Source of the DNA: Sequoia sempervirens
Taxonomy: Eukaryota > Streptophyta > Pinopsida > Cupressales > Cupressaceae
DNA length: 64,000 nucleotides
Direction of reading: 5' to 3'
Assembly (NCBI GenBank): GCA_007258455.2
Contig: VDFB02270651.1
Location: 699,852,217-699,916,216, forward strand
Part shown: in pieces, positions 23,708 to 36,789 of the stretch
How positions within the stretch are numbered: the stretch's first letter is position 1
How the letters are laid out: every line of letters starts with the position of its first letter
Position numbers and translations under genes: made by a program
Notes under the pieces: model-generated
The model's database searches: none
Seen by the model: only the letters and a program-made list of their open reading frames with translations
What the model was told of the DNA's origin: nothing

Positions 23708-26700
23708 CTAATGTGACTGATTACGTAAACCCCTTACTCTGTTTTCTGGTTTCTTAAGAATTTTAGCCTTCAAGTGTTGATAACCTACTTCAACTCTTTT
23801 TGTGAAACCAGAACGAATTGGACGCGGCGGTGGTGCTCGTAGCACTGCATTCCACTCTGGATCCTTGTCTTTTCCTTCATGCTTTACCCATTGAATTATG
23901 CTATGATACAAAGGAAAGAATCTCCTTTGGAAGGCTGAGTATGTGAAATAAGGTACCAGAGCAGATATAACAACAATAAGTGTGATGAACCAGTACATTG
24001 GGCTAGGGCCACAAGCTTCAACCAAAACTTTGTAAGCTGTTGTGGAAAATGTAGGCTTAATAGAACCATAGACAAAAAGAAACAAATACCAGAAGGCAAC
24101 ACTGCCCCATATGAAAAGATGATGTAACCACGTGAAGTAACTGAGGGTCAAAGTTATTTGGCAATTTACTGTCCAGACAATGCAGGTATACATGGTTGCT
24201 CCAAAGATTTCCATTTCTGAAACTTGGCCACCTTCTCGAAATGCCTGGTGCTTAAGGATATTTATAGTTAAAAAGAAAATAATGGTAGAACTACAAACTC
24301 CATTAAACATCCAGCCAACAATCCGAGACCAACCAAAAAGGGCATTTTGTATCCCTTCCTGATACAGAAGTGGGAACTGCATCACACAGTACCAAACATG
24401 TATTAAAATACAAAATTGTGCCATCTGTGGTTGGAAAAATGAGTAGAAATGCATGCAAATTACAATAAATGCAAAAATAAAAAAATAAGAGCCAAAGAAT
24501 CTAAGAACAGCATGAATAACTGAAATGAAAGTAATTCTTCTGGTTCATACCTTTAGGCAAACACGTGCAGATACATCTTGCTCGAAAACTCCCAATGCAA
24601 TGACGGGAAGTGATGTGAAAAAGACATTAAATAGTGACATATACCAGTCATTATATGCCGGTTGAGCTGAAAATGATGCATATGCTTCAAAATAAAATAA
24701 CGTGATGCCAAAAGTGATGTTCTTGTAGAAAAAGTAACATATCTGCAAATAAACATCAAACCATCATTGAATTTCAGTCTAGTATATTGAAATATTAGAT
24801 TATTAAATTAAACTGATATATGTTTGAGAATTTATTTGATTACCATAGTTGCAATGCGTCTGTAACACCAGTGCCCGTGGACAAGAAGTAGTCTCTCAAG
24901 GAAACGGAATTGAGCTATGGAAAAATCACTTGCCATGGCAGCCTGCAATTGCAAGTTTCTTAGCTTGAAAGAGGCTATGGACAGGCAAATGCCCAAAACA
25001 CACAAATTGAAATATTCATGCACCCCCCAACAAAAGAAAAAGAATTTAACTTTTTGACAAACCATGAAAAGGAAAATATCAAAGATATGAAACTTATTAC
25101 ATTTTCCTTGAAAAACTAACAACGTCATCAAACCATTAAAATCATTTAAAAGAACATCAGTGAGAGAATGTAACCTGCATGCCTTCAACACCACTGATAC
25201 CAACTCCAATGTCTGCTGCCTGAATCATGCCTACATCATTAGCCCCATCACCAATTCCCAATGTAGTTTTCCCTGTACCTTCCTTAACAAGCGTTGTAAT
25301 CTGTACATTTACCATTTTAAATTTTTATCACACACTAACAACCACACAACAAATGCCACATAAACTGTCTAGAGTAGGAAACTCCCATCTCAATATCATA
25401 GCAATAAATGATAAAAATAATATATGACAAGAAAACATCAATCCATTGTTGTATACATCAATTGCAACATATGGGGCAAAATGGGTATGGCAGATTTATT
25501 CATATGGGTCAGAATAAATACATCATTAAACATCTTGCTATTGTAAGCTACTAAGCAGAAACTGATCTGACACATGTATTCATCATAGTCATAATATATC
25601 CACAGTCCATGATATTGAAATCAAGAATGCTTCTGGATTCAACTGTATGATCCGAAGTGTTGATGTAAAAAATTCACTGTTCAATCCAGAAGCATTCTTG
25701 ATTTCAATAACATGTACTCATAATTTGTAATAAAAAATGCAATAATATAGCTTTTAGTTTGTGAAAGTCATGTCCAGATCAAGGGTATTCAGCAAAATTG
25801 GATTTAAAATCATATTCAGAATGGAAAAATCCTTCAAAACCTAGGAGATGCCTGGATCCAGTGTATACTTACTAGTGCCTTCTGTTTTGGCGATACTCGG
25901 CAGCAAATAACTGATGCACACATAGTAGCTACCCTCAGAAAATTGTATTTAAGGTCTTGATCAAGGGCATATGTCAACGATTTCCCATCAATAATCAATG
26001 CATACTCCTCATCATTGTCATAATCTTTGTCTCTTGAAGAAGTTATTTTAATTTCCATATCTTCAAGTTGCCTTTCTATTTTTTCACGGCAGACCTGATA
26101 AAATCAAAAGGCGAGGTTGAAGTTGTCATAAAGGCTTTTATGGATACACAGAAAATCTCAATATGTATCTTGGATCCTCGAGAATCTTAAACAGATAAGT
26201 TATTTACCTTTGAAATCTGTTCCTTGTTCCTTGTTGCCTCTAATGCATTTATATCAGGTGTATCCAATGTAACCAGTAATTGTTCCATTCCTTGTCTAAG
26301 CAAACTGCATGCAAATCTGCAGGCAGAATTCATGTGTAACAGATCTAAGTATCCAGAAAATGCCAACCATCTATAAGCATAAAGATAGGAAGCCAAAATA
26401 TTTGAAACCACCACAAGTACAAAAAAATTCCAAACGGACCCTATATTAATGGCAGTTTCCACTTTATCTCCAGTCAGAACCCAGATCTTAATGCCAGCTT
26501 GTGCCAATCTGTCAATGCACTGAGGAACCTGCTGGGTATAAACTATACTCATTAAAAAATCATGTGAAGAAAAATCCAGCCACTACATAAATGATCAAAA
26601 AACAATATGGTGAAGCCATTTTCCCTTTCATGTATCATGTACAGTTGTACTCATGGTTGTACTCGTGTAAGCTAACAAAAGAAACTATTTTCATATTCAT

Positions 26701-29700
26701 TACTCACCCCTTTCTGCAGTTTGTCCTCTACAGCAGTTGCACCAACAAGAATCAATTCCCTCTCAATTTCATCTGTGATTGCATCCATCTTTTCGTCTCG
26801 ATCTGCACTCAAAGTATTTTTCGCTGCCAAAAACTCTTTATTCCACCTTTTGTACTCCTCTTCATCAAGATCACGATATGCAAGTGCCAATGTCCTCAAT
26901 CCAGCATCAGCATACTTGCTAATGTGACTTCTTGTAGCATCCACAAACTCTCTTCCACATTTATTCGACAATCTTTCAAAAATGACACTGAGCACACATA
27001 GAAATCACAAATGAAATACCCATCAATTAATTGAATTCCAATCAATACATGCATTGCAAGTGGACAAAATTCAATATTTCCTTCACTAGATTTGACAATA
27101 CTTTATTTACTTATGCTATCTATTTTCTTTCTACATCCCATTCTTTGATTAAAAGAACAAGCCACATGAAAGGAAAAGTTTTATTCTGAAGTTCAACATT
27201 TGTCTCAAAGATATTTTATATTCTGCCAGTTCTTATTCCTTATGGAGGATATAAGAGCAAACCTGTCTGCACCCTTGGAAAAAAGACGCAAATGGCCCTT
27301 TTCATCCTTTACAATGACTGACATTCTTTTCCGCGTACTATTAAACTCCAAAATATTTAAGATTCTGTATTCACTGCATACCAACACTATCACATTAGCC
27401 GCCAGTGAAATGTCTAGAACACCTAAAATACTGTAGAATTAGTCAATGCACTTTCTATTAAATATTTGACTCTCAGTTCAAAATGTACAACAAATACCTC
27501 AAAGAAAAAATTAAGAAAAACAAAACACTCACCGCTGCACCTTCGTGCCAGTCTCTGGATTTAGCTCATGCAGGAAAACACTACCCTGTGTACGTTTAAA
27601 GAATTCAAAGCCAATTTCTCTTGCTGCTACAACAAAGGCTGCTTCATCCGGTGACTCTGCTTCATAGATGATTTGACCAGGTTTATCTTCTTCTGGAATT
27701 GTAGTTTGGCAAATAGCCAAAATATGAAAAAACATGTTAATAACATCTGCATGTGCTTCATGTATCCATTGTCCATTCATTATTCTGGTGTCTTTGAAAT
27801 TAAAACCTTTCACATGAGGGTTTGCCCTCATTTCAGTGTTGACCCTTGTTTCAGTGTTGCCCTCCATTTCAGGGTCATCTAGGTCACTTATATCATCCTC
27901 ATTTTCAGAGAACATATCCCACAACTCTGAAACATCTATTCCAAGCCTTTCTGCTATTTCTGGTCCTTTTCTTTCTAAAGCTTCCTTGCGCCTTTTTTTA
28001 TCTGCTATTACTGAATTTTCTTTTTTCTTACCTCGAACTTGCCCAGTACCTCCCTGATCGCTGTCCAAATCCTCTTGTATCAGCCGGTCTATCATTGCTA
28101 TTTCCACCTCTGTCAAACCTCGACCATATGCAGTACCTGCAATGGAACACTTCAAGAACTCCATTGAATTGCAAGTCAATGTACCAGTTTTATCAGAAAG
28201 TATAGTGTCAACTTGCCCAAGTTCCTCATTTAAATTGGATGTTCGAGCTCGTGCAGGCTTGTCAGTTTCTTCATCATACATGTTTTGGTCTTCATTGATG
28301 AACCTGCTCTGCAAGACCTTCACAATCTCTATTGATACATATAGAGATATTGGGATAAGGTAACCATAAAGAATCAGCGCTGTGATAAAATGCAAGAATG
28401 CTGCCAATGCTGGTTTCTTGGGATCATAATAATCAGTTACATCTGTAGGATTCAGGTACCACCAATCTGGCATATCATCCCTGGTTTTGATACCAAATGC
28501 AATTGAACCAACCAATGAGATTAAAACCAAGACACTGAAAAGGAATAAAATGATCTTGTCCATCTTGCGCTCAATTCCACTTCTCTTGGATGGTGCTTCA
28601 GTAGCATTTTGCATTACTTTTGTGTCATGTCCACTAAATATTACTACACCATAGATATAATCTGTGTTCCGTAGTTTAGAATCTCTTAGCAGAATCTGCT
28701 GAGGTGTCAGAGGATAGCTTTGATCTTTATACTCCATACTGCCAATAAATGTATACAAGTTTGGGTTGGGGTCCTCACATTTGACTAAAGCTGTAAAAGA
28801 CTGTAAACTACCATCATTTTCTAGATCTGATGTAACATCCAGTCCTTGCTTTATCTTCAAATTTGTCTCACCATCAAGGTTCATTGTTTCAACGTAGCAT
28901 ATGCCATCCTCATTGCTTGATGACAATAGCAGAAGGTCAGCTGGGAAAAAGTTATTCTTCTCCACCTTCACTACATCTCCCACCATCAATTTCATCCATT
29001 CTGTCTTAACAAACTTACCATCCTTCTCAAGTACTTCAACCATCCGATGATTTATCTCCTTATCCTGTAAAGTTCAAAAAATTATAGTGAATCAGTACGT
29101 TGTATCAATGACTACAATCTGTCAAAAAAAGTATACTCTAGTGGCAACCGCTTCATTGTTCTTGGCCCTTGGTAAGTGAAAAATGCACAAACTCAAAGAG
29201 ATTGTCAGGTGACAATAAATAAAATTTACTTGACGAATGTTTGGAACCTAAAAGACTACTTAGAAAAATCAGAAAGTGACTAATTCAAAAAATACTGGAT
29301 ATCCAAGCAAAAGTCAAAACTGCCATGAATTGAACATGAAAATATGACACCTTGAAATTCTAGAATTTAAAAGAGAGCTTTAAGAATATAAAAGGAACAT
29401 ACCAAGATTATAAGAAAACCCACCACAATGTGGTTATATCACTCCGAACAACAATTGGCTATCTTACAATGTAGACATACACAAAAATATAAATTCATTC
29501 TACTTTGACCCTGAAAAAACATTTGACTGCATATTACATTACTACCGGACAACTAACCCAAAAGCTTGGTTTAGTTCAGTTTATTCTCTGGCCATTTAGT
29601 ACAGTTCAGTTTTGTCCTGTAACCATATAAAGCTATCCATTAAATTTTGGCCAGAGCCAACTTAATACTGAAATGCATATTAATACCAATTCATAGCCTT

Positions 29701-31043
29701 TAGATAGCTAACTTTTGATCCCACAGGCATGTGGATCATATTGTCTCATCGAAATCTAAAACCTTGCCTGAAACTTGACAAAGTACAAGATACAAGTAGA
29801 TCTTAAAACTTGTCGTCCACAGTTCAAGGGTTCTCTATTTGATATTTGAGTTTTTAAGGGCATTCTATTTGATACTTACATAGAAATCCTCAGCCCTTTG
29901 TTTTCTGTAATTGCCATGAAGGGCATTTGATGAGTACTCTTTCTCAACTACTCTGAAAGTAAGAGGTGTAGTTTTCTTTCCAAATCTTTCCCAATATCAA
30001 TTTAGTGACAGCCTAGTGGCTGCCATAGAACATTAGTGACAACCTAACTGAAGCCATACAATATTGATGGCAGCCCCAAAGGCTGATAGAACCAGTGCTA
30101 AAATTTTCACACAAGCAAAGATTCAATCCCTGAAACTACTCCTGGCCAGTGAGCTGTCCCACCAACCATTTCATGATGTGACTTTGAGGTTCTCTTTAGA
30201 AGTGTAGATTGCAATTTCCAACACCCAACAATAGGTTCCCTGGGCAACTATCGCCTTCCGTCCAATTTCCTCTCAGTTTTGCCGATAAAAGTTAAAGTTG
30301 TCCTTTAGATAACCACCAAGGAGATGCCAATTTGCAATATGAGACCGTCCTTGTTGAAAACCATAAAGATTTTTTTTTCCATTTATCTTATATATTAATT
30401 GAATTTTCTAACCCCAAAGGTTTAACCTCACGACCAATTTCAAGAGTAAACTAGAGGTTAACAATCCCCCCACAGTAGCATGTCATGCCCAGGTATATAT
30501 GTGTCTGAGCTAATTTTATTTGCACTTAACTAACACGGCTCAGATTTATATATGTCTGACATGGTTTTATTTACACTATCAAACATGACAAACATAAATA
30601 GCACCAACAAACACTGAATTGTACAGAGAGAAAGTTTTAGTAGCAACCTGCAAGAAACGGCGCCAGTCTTCAACGGCCTCTTTGACCATACTAACTCCAA
30701 CAACAAACACCAGTGGTGCAATCAAACTGGAAGCAGTAAAAGGTGCCAAGGGAGTGAGAGAAAGTCCTGCTGCAAAAAGAAAGTATATGTTTGCAACCCT
30801 CCTGAATTGTTCAAACAATGCCTTGGGGAAGAAAGTTGCCACATTGTACTTGGTGGTGGACACATAGTTGCCCCTATAAGACTGCTGAATGCGTTTCTCT
30901 GGCTCGTTGCAATACACAACTCTGGAGAAGCCAGGGCCTCCAACGGGCAAGGAATCCTGCGCTTGCAAAGATGACCTTCCACATGTAAAAGTATACAGCT
31001 TTCTTAAATGACTCCTCTTTTTCCTCCTTCCGGGCTCAGGCAT
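23708..31043 (-). CDS. ALA: P4-type ATPase, phospholipid flippase (ALA8-12 clade)
   Basis: Moves phospholipids or lysophospholipids to the cytosolic leaflet, normally with a CDC50/ALIS partner. Exons: 31043-30648, 29064-27533, 27373-27263, 26987-26708, 26528-26440, 26316-26208, 26094-25873, 25300-25175, 24942-24844, 24742-24551, 24376-23708. All introns are GT-AG, and phases join without a break to 1274 residues. Seen: [10 protein letters not shown] in the first membrane region, DGET actuator loop (196-199), PISL in TM4 (370-373), DKTGT with phosphorylated Asp423, KGAD (676-679), TGDK (792-795), GDGAND hinge (about 930-935), then a C-terminal membrane bundle with VPYFTYS. The start MPEPGRRKK fits the family; an in-frame ATG 14 codons upstream is less likely. 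Clade: [15 protein letters not shown] and NSMEF. The family is about 1200 residues; the excess is a charged linker (about 460-545). Confidence 0.95.
25614..25708. repeat. Foldback in intron 7 of the flippase gene
   Basis: Arms 25614-25642 and 25680-25708 are reverse complements over 29 bp with one mismatch (26 bp perfect), with a 37-nt loop. The core of each arm is AAGAATGCTTCTGGATT or its complement. It could be a tiny foldback transposon or a small-RNA hairpin. Confidence 0.85.
29065..30647 (-). other. Intron 1 of the flippase gene
   Basis: 1583 bp with GT donor after ...CGTTTCTTGCAG and TTACAG acceptor. No transposon ends, ORFs or RNA genes recognised. It contains a local duplication of a GTGACARCCTA motif (around 30005-30040). 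Confidence 0.8.
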
Positions 31044-32580
31044 CTTGTTTGCTAGAATAACACCTCCTTTGACAAATACCTTCAAAATCAGATCTATAAT
31101 ATCTCTGATTTAGAATTGATTAGATTGTTCTGCTACCCAATTCTTTGTGTGGCCACTTCTAATGAATCATGTAATCAGCTAACTCGACAAATCCTTTCTT
31201 GACGAGGTTGCAGCACCGATTCTTGAATTTAATTGTGGTTTTTAAACCAAAATACAGCTTGTTTCTCCTCTGAGACTTATCCCAAAATCGGAAATCCCTT
31301 ATGGGTCCTCTGGAAATGAATCCTGTGATAATTAAACTCGCAAATCCTCCAAGATAAGTTAATAAAAGGTAAAGCTTGACTTGGTTTCTGGTCTTTAAAT
31401 CTGATACGGATTGTTTTTGTTATTAATCCGCTGCAAACATCAGCCTGCTGTGAGACTCACAAAACCCCTCCTGGGTCAGCCTGCAGTAGTGCCTTTGGGC
31501 GAATTAGCTCCTAGGTTCTCTCAATGTGCTGAGCAAAATCCAGTTAGACCTTATACCTCTTCTCTAATGTCCTTGTTAGCTGTCTCTTATTCGGATTTGT
31601 CCTCCACGAACCACTTGACTGGTTATCTCTAAAAGATTGAGGATCTATATATGGACTGCCATATACAAACCATACACATGCGGTAACGTATACACACTGT
31701 GTATATTATTCTCCTATTTATGGCTCTAGTGTACAACCTACAACAGTTCCCTGTTGAACGTCTCATGCCCATTCAACTATTGGGTGCTCCCCCCTGGCGG
31801 CTTCCCTGCACATACGCATTGTGTATATCTCAATCACCAAGCCGGAGGCGACGAAAAAACACAATCTAGAATCTTTGGACAAATAAGGCACAACGCAGAA
31901 TACCCACCACTGTAGACCCACGCAAACTATTTCTTCCTCCGACTTAGCTACCATTTGACTTTTCCCAGCAGAACCTTCACGTTCAACGGAGAATTCGTCT
32001 CCATTAATCCTCTGTAAACAAATTCAACACAAATGTTCATCTTCGAATCATTCAACGAAGAACCGTCAGTAGCTCCCAAAAAAAGACCGCCTCTAGAAGG
32101 TCAACAGCGTGTTATCACCACCCACATTTATAGTTCCCTTGCGAAGAAGAAACGCATAATTTTTTATTTCTTTCAGAGCTTCCTTGCTTGTAGTCAACAC
32201 ACACCGCGTGTTTAGATTTAGCAGCAGGTTTAACCTAAATAACTTCACGGATACTTCCAGAGGAAAAAGAAACCCCTTTTGACCGGGAATAATAAACACG
32301 GGATCTTGCAACGCGCACATGACCCAAATTAGGCCTACTTACAACGTTGGCAAAGGAAATGTGGCAAAGCACAGGATTTGAGCTGCGGGGCTCGAACCCT
32401 GGTTAATACTTTTCATGTGCAAAATGACAAGAGTGTGGAGAATGTGATGTACGATGAACCAATGAGTTGGGTTTTGATAAATGCGGCAAATTCATGGAAG
32501 TTTCGTGCCTCTGTTGTTGAAAAATCACTGAATTCCAAGAGTCATATTCGCACTCTTCTTTTCTTGGATTTAATTTAAGT
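31044..32580 (-). promoter_or_regulatory. Presumed 5' UTR and promoter region of the flippase gene
   Basis: No repeat structure or coding frame found here, unlike the regions beyond it. A minus-strand TATA-like CATATATAG lies at about 31645-31653, some 600 bp upstream of the start codon. A long leader or a leader intron would be needed if this is the promoter. Inferred from position; no transcript evidence. Confidence 0.35.
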
Positions 32581-34670
32581 ACATTAGGTACTTACTGGCC
32601 ACCTTTATTCCCCAGCTCGCCTTTTCCTTTTTAAGTGGCAGTTCTGGATTGACAGATTGTGTTTTATTTATTTAAACAGTCGGTACTGCTTTTTCTTGTT
32701 TGAAATAATTTTGTTTTGTTTTACACCAAACATACCTGCAATTAAAAAAATGTTCACACTGCAGTTCATAGTCACGACAGCTACGCTCTTTAGAAACTCC
32801 TCCACAGATAAACTTTGACTCCGTAAAAGATGCTTGGCTGACATCTCAAACACAACCAAAATGTTAGTATCTATTTCTGTTTTTTCAATTTCCTAAGTTT
32901 TATCATTTCTAAATCATATACCTAACTTCGTTTTTTTCATCATATAAGTAAGGTACAAAACTAATTAATCTTATCATTTAAATATAAATGATTTATCTTC
33001 TAGAATGATTATCAAAGTTTCAATCAAACATGTCAACAATGTTAAGTTAATTAAGATTAGGTGGTGTATACCTAATTTTATATTAGTTAAAGATGTCAAG
33101 ATCATTAAAGTTTGTCCATGAAAAAGATATTGATAAAGTTAAAATGAATGTCAATGTTTTGATTAAAGATGTCAAGATATTGATAAAGATTTTTTGCTTC
33201 ATCTAATATTTTAAAAAATAATAATAATGCGAAGTTAGAAAAAATTTGGTTTTTTTCTTAGTGATATTTTTAGTTATAGGTAGTTTTTAATTTGGTAATC
33301 TTGTTTCCTATAATACAAGTTAAGGGTCCCTTGTTTCATCTTTTCATAAGTTGTTGAGCTACTTTAAATCTAACTCTAACTAAGAATTGAACTTTGGTTT
33401 ACCTCTCAATTTCATAAAAAAAGTAAAAATAAAGAATATTTGGAATGATATAGTCTCATTTTTTAAAGTTATCTTATGCCTTAAACTTTAAAATTTATTA
33501 TTTAATTGTATATAGTTATTGATTGATATTTATATTTATTATGTTCAAAGCAAAGAATCTTATATCATGACTGTGTATATAAATATCAAAATACAATTGA
33601 CACATATTTAATAGAAAAACTAAAACTACAAAATAAAATTATAGTTATTAATATATATATATATAACAAAATAAGAAATTAAAAAAATAAACAATCTAAA
33701 TTTCTCCTATGTACACTATTGTCTTCATTGCATTAATATTCTTGTCACTTAATTCCACACCCAACTACTCCTTGAAAATGCTCATTGTTTCACCACTATA
33801 AATATCTAGTAAGGCCATCTACAAGTAAAAAATTAAAATAAATTTTATATGAAAATTATCCAACTACAACTTATAGTTTTTGTCAACTAATTAGACCAAC
33901 TCAAATTAGGTTATATTTAATCATTTATTTCAATGTGCATTGATTTTTTCCCACCACAAAAAATGTTCATGAAGAACTACTATGATTCCTTCATAATATA
34001 ATGACGTATTTAACTTATATCAAATGGACATCTCTATAGCATCATTTACAAATTCATCCATAAGTGTTTGAAGGGGTTTTCAAGGATTTTGTTTACAGTC
34101 TGGGGGTTTTCTTACTTATGTGGTTTACAATTCACTTCTACACTTTGAGACTCTCAACAAGTGAAAGTTGGGGTGGGCTCAAGGAGGTAGAGCAGGGACA
34201 AAAGCTTGGGATGAGGGCCTCAAGAGAATGAAAAATTTTAAACATTAGACACAAAGGCCATAAGACAAATAAAAGGCCAAGAAAATAAAATAGTGAGGTC
34301 TAGGTAAGCTACTATCTTTTCCTTTCCATCTTCCTTTTGTTCTTTTTCTCTACACCCTTTTTTATGATACCTACAATAGAAATCATATAGCAACCACATT
34401 TAAAAATTGAAAATGAAAATGTCAAATCTATGGAAGCAAACCATCTAGGGAAAGTAAAAAATACACTAGAGTAAATAAAAGTAGAAAATGGGTGGGATAA
34501 ATGCAAAATGATATTGAGGTATTCTAAAACATAGAGTATCTCAAGTGAAATTGGAACATTCAAAAGAAAATAGGTGCAAAAGGGGAAAATTAGGCTCACA
34601 TTCAAAGGTCAAAAACTCAATCAACCAAGAACATGGTACAAAAAGTGTAAGGACTTGAAACGAAGAAAAT
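32581..34670. other. AT-rich spacer
   Basis: Very AT-rich, no supported gene. Short reiterations of AAGATGTCAAGAT and TTGATAAAG around 33085-33190. Confidence 0.45.
33651..33665. repeat. (AT)n microsatellite
   Basis: Fifteen bases of uninterrupted alternating AT. Confidence 0.9.
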
Positions 34671-35490
34671 AGGTGTTCTATCTTTTGGGAGATGGAACTA
34701 AAGGGGGATTAGGGTTCCTCCACCTATTTCCTTCAAGTTTCATTAAGGAAACCCTAGAGATCTCAATCTAAGGATGAAATTAGGAAAAGAGATATGCAAT
34801 AGGGTGTCCTAAGGGTGTGATTGAAGACAAAAAGGGGGTTCACCACCAAGCAAAGGCTTGGAAAGAAGGAGATGAAAGTATCATGCAAACTTGACTAAAT
34901 GACCTAGGAAATGAAATTGAAAAATTAGGACAGTAAACTCATAATGAACAGAGGGGTACCTGGAAGAAAGATGTGGTCAAAACAAGCTCCAAAACCCTAA
35001 AATCTTGTTGTTTGATGCTCACTGGGACTCATATGCCAGGCTGGGCAATTTAGTCCCAAACTAGGGTTTCTGGGCAAAAACTGGAATCTTTGAGTGACTG
35101 ATCTGGATCTTCTGAAACTGAAAAAAGTGTTGTACTAGGACTCATACACCCAAGGTGGCGATTTAGTCCCAGTATTAGGGTTTGGATGAAACTTAGGTGT
35201 CTTATAGTGATCTATTGTAGCTTCTCTATTGCCAAATCTTTGAGTCTGAAAGCTTGAATTTTGGCCTATAGGTGACTTTCTGTGAAGATGACAACCTCGT
35301 GACAACTTGAAAACTTTCCTCAATCTTGCAACTTAGTCTTCAAAGGATCTTCAAGCTCTAAAAACACCTAGATATGCAATCACACATGTAGAGAGAGAGA
35401 AAGAGAAACTTGTTGATTGTTAGGGAATAAGGGTTTGCCTTGGTCAAACCTCATTTAGGTAATTAAACCTTATGATGAAACAATGAAACA
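34671..35490. repeat. Family B direct repeat, left copy
   Basis: About 820 bp nearly collinear with 42330-43151, from GGTGTTCTATCTTTTGGGAG to CCTTATGATGAAACAATG. Shared blocks include GGGGGATTAGGGTTCCTCC, the paired hairpin motif and a GA-rich tract (35391-35408). Unlike the right copy it lacks the TATA-bearing continuation (43152-44050), so as an LTR it is incomplete or has lost its U3 part. Confidence 0.7.
35023..35171. repeat. Paired hairpin motif, copy 3
   Basis: Copies start at 35023 and 35136, 113 bp apart. Left arms are of the ACTCATAY type, right arms of the RATTTAGTCCCA type, so in this pair the arms are only complementary at their outer and inner ends. Confidence 0.8.
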
Positions 35491-36074
35491 TTCATGACAT
35501 TCAAAGGTCAATTCTTCTAAAATGACTTCATCACAAGTAAGGGAGTTATCAATAGTTGGATTCTCTTGTTCACTAATATTTTCCCTAAGGGAAGAGAGGA
35601 AAATAGGATTCTCATGACTTTCAATGGTTGGATTTTGGAACATCAAAATATCTTCTTTACCAATACTAGAGATATTAGGAGAAGGTCCAATTTGATTGTT
35701 ATGATTGTCCATGATTTCATCCTCTTTCTCTAAGGTCTCATTCTCTTGTGCCATAACTTCTACCCTAGTAGGAGAGATTTTAGGGGAGGGGTAAACAAAA
35801 GGTTCATCACATTCTATCATTAGATTTTGTAAAGTAGCTTCATCACAAATAGGGGAGGCATAAAGAGAAGGAAAACTTTGATTTTCATGCTTAGGAATGA
35901 TTGGATCCTTTTGTTCGAATAGGTCCTTCCAAATGTTAGGGACATTAGGAAGGAGAGAAATAATGCTATAACTTTCAATCATTGGATATTTTAACACCAA
36001 TATGTCCTCTTCACAAATGTGATTTTCATGATTGTTCACAATTGTATCCTCTTTCACTAAAGAGTTTTCACAAG

Positions 36075-36079
36075 TAGGG
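36075..36079. repeat. Target-site duplication TAGGG (left)
   Basis: TAGGG immediately left of the LTR element; repeated at 41161-41165. Confidence 0.9.
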
Positions 36080-36775
36080 TGTTAGAATTAGGTGTTGTAC
36101 ACCTTGCATAATGTTTGTAATATTTTATCTATTTATTATGTGTGGTGCACCTAGGGGTTTCTAGGTGAACGTGCATCACAAGGAGTTATAATGTTGGGGC
36201 CACTTTGTTGTATGTAACATTGGGACATAATTGTAAAATGTAATTATTTAATATTGGGGAATAATAATAAAATAATAAAGTACCCAATATTAAATGTGGG
36301 GTCACATGTAGTATTTTTGGGCACATGGTTTATGTAATACCACTTGGTGGTTTTGTGGGAGCTTGTTTCTATAAAAGCAACCACAAGGGTAGTTGTTGAG
36401 GGTTGGATCAAGGGTTGGATCAAAAGTTGGTCAAGGTTGAGCTTGTGCATGTGTGAGGGTTTGAAGCATGGCATGGGATGTGTGGATTCATGCTTGGTCA
36501 CATGGAATGCATGGATAGCTTGTGCTTCAGAAGTGTTCATGGAGTCTCTGTGGATGTATTGTAATGGGTTTCATTGCTGAATAATACATAGAGTGTGGAT
36601 GCTTTTGGAGGCTGGGTTTTTTCCCTCTTGAGGGTTTTCCCAGGGTATATCTTGTGTTATCTTTAATGGGTATGTTGTCTATTCTCTTGCATGTTGATGT
36701 TGAGTATTTTACTTGCATGTTTCAGATTTGGGTTATGTGGAAATTGTCATTCTATGGCTGCATAGTTTCCTTACA
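36080..36775 (+). repeat. 5' LTR of element 36080-41160
   Basis: 696 bp, TG...CA ends, TATA box CTATAAAAG at about 36369-36377. Confidence 0.95.
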
Positions 36776-36777
36776 AG

Positions 36778-36789
36778 TGGTATCAGAGC
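36778..36789 (+). other. Primer-binding site, initiator Met-tRNA
   Basis: TGGTATCAGAGC two bases after the 5' LTR, an exact match to the usual plant site. Confidence 0.93.

Noticed and set aside
23896..24102. Second minus-strand frame within exon 11
   Set aside because: Shadow frame of the flippase membrane region.
32388..32398. GGTTCGAGCCC on the minus strand, like the B box of a tRNA gene or SINE
   Set aside because: No A box at a proper distance and no cloverleaf arms on that strand; a TGGCAAAGCACAGG on the other strand is too close and in the wrong orientation.
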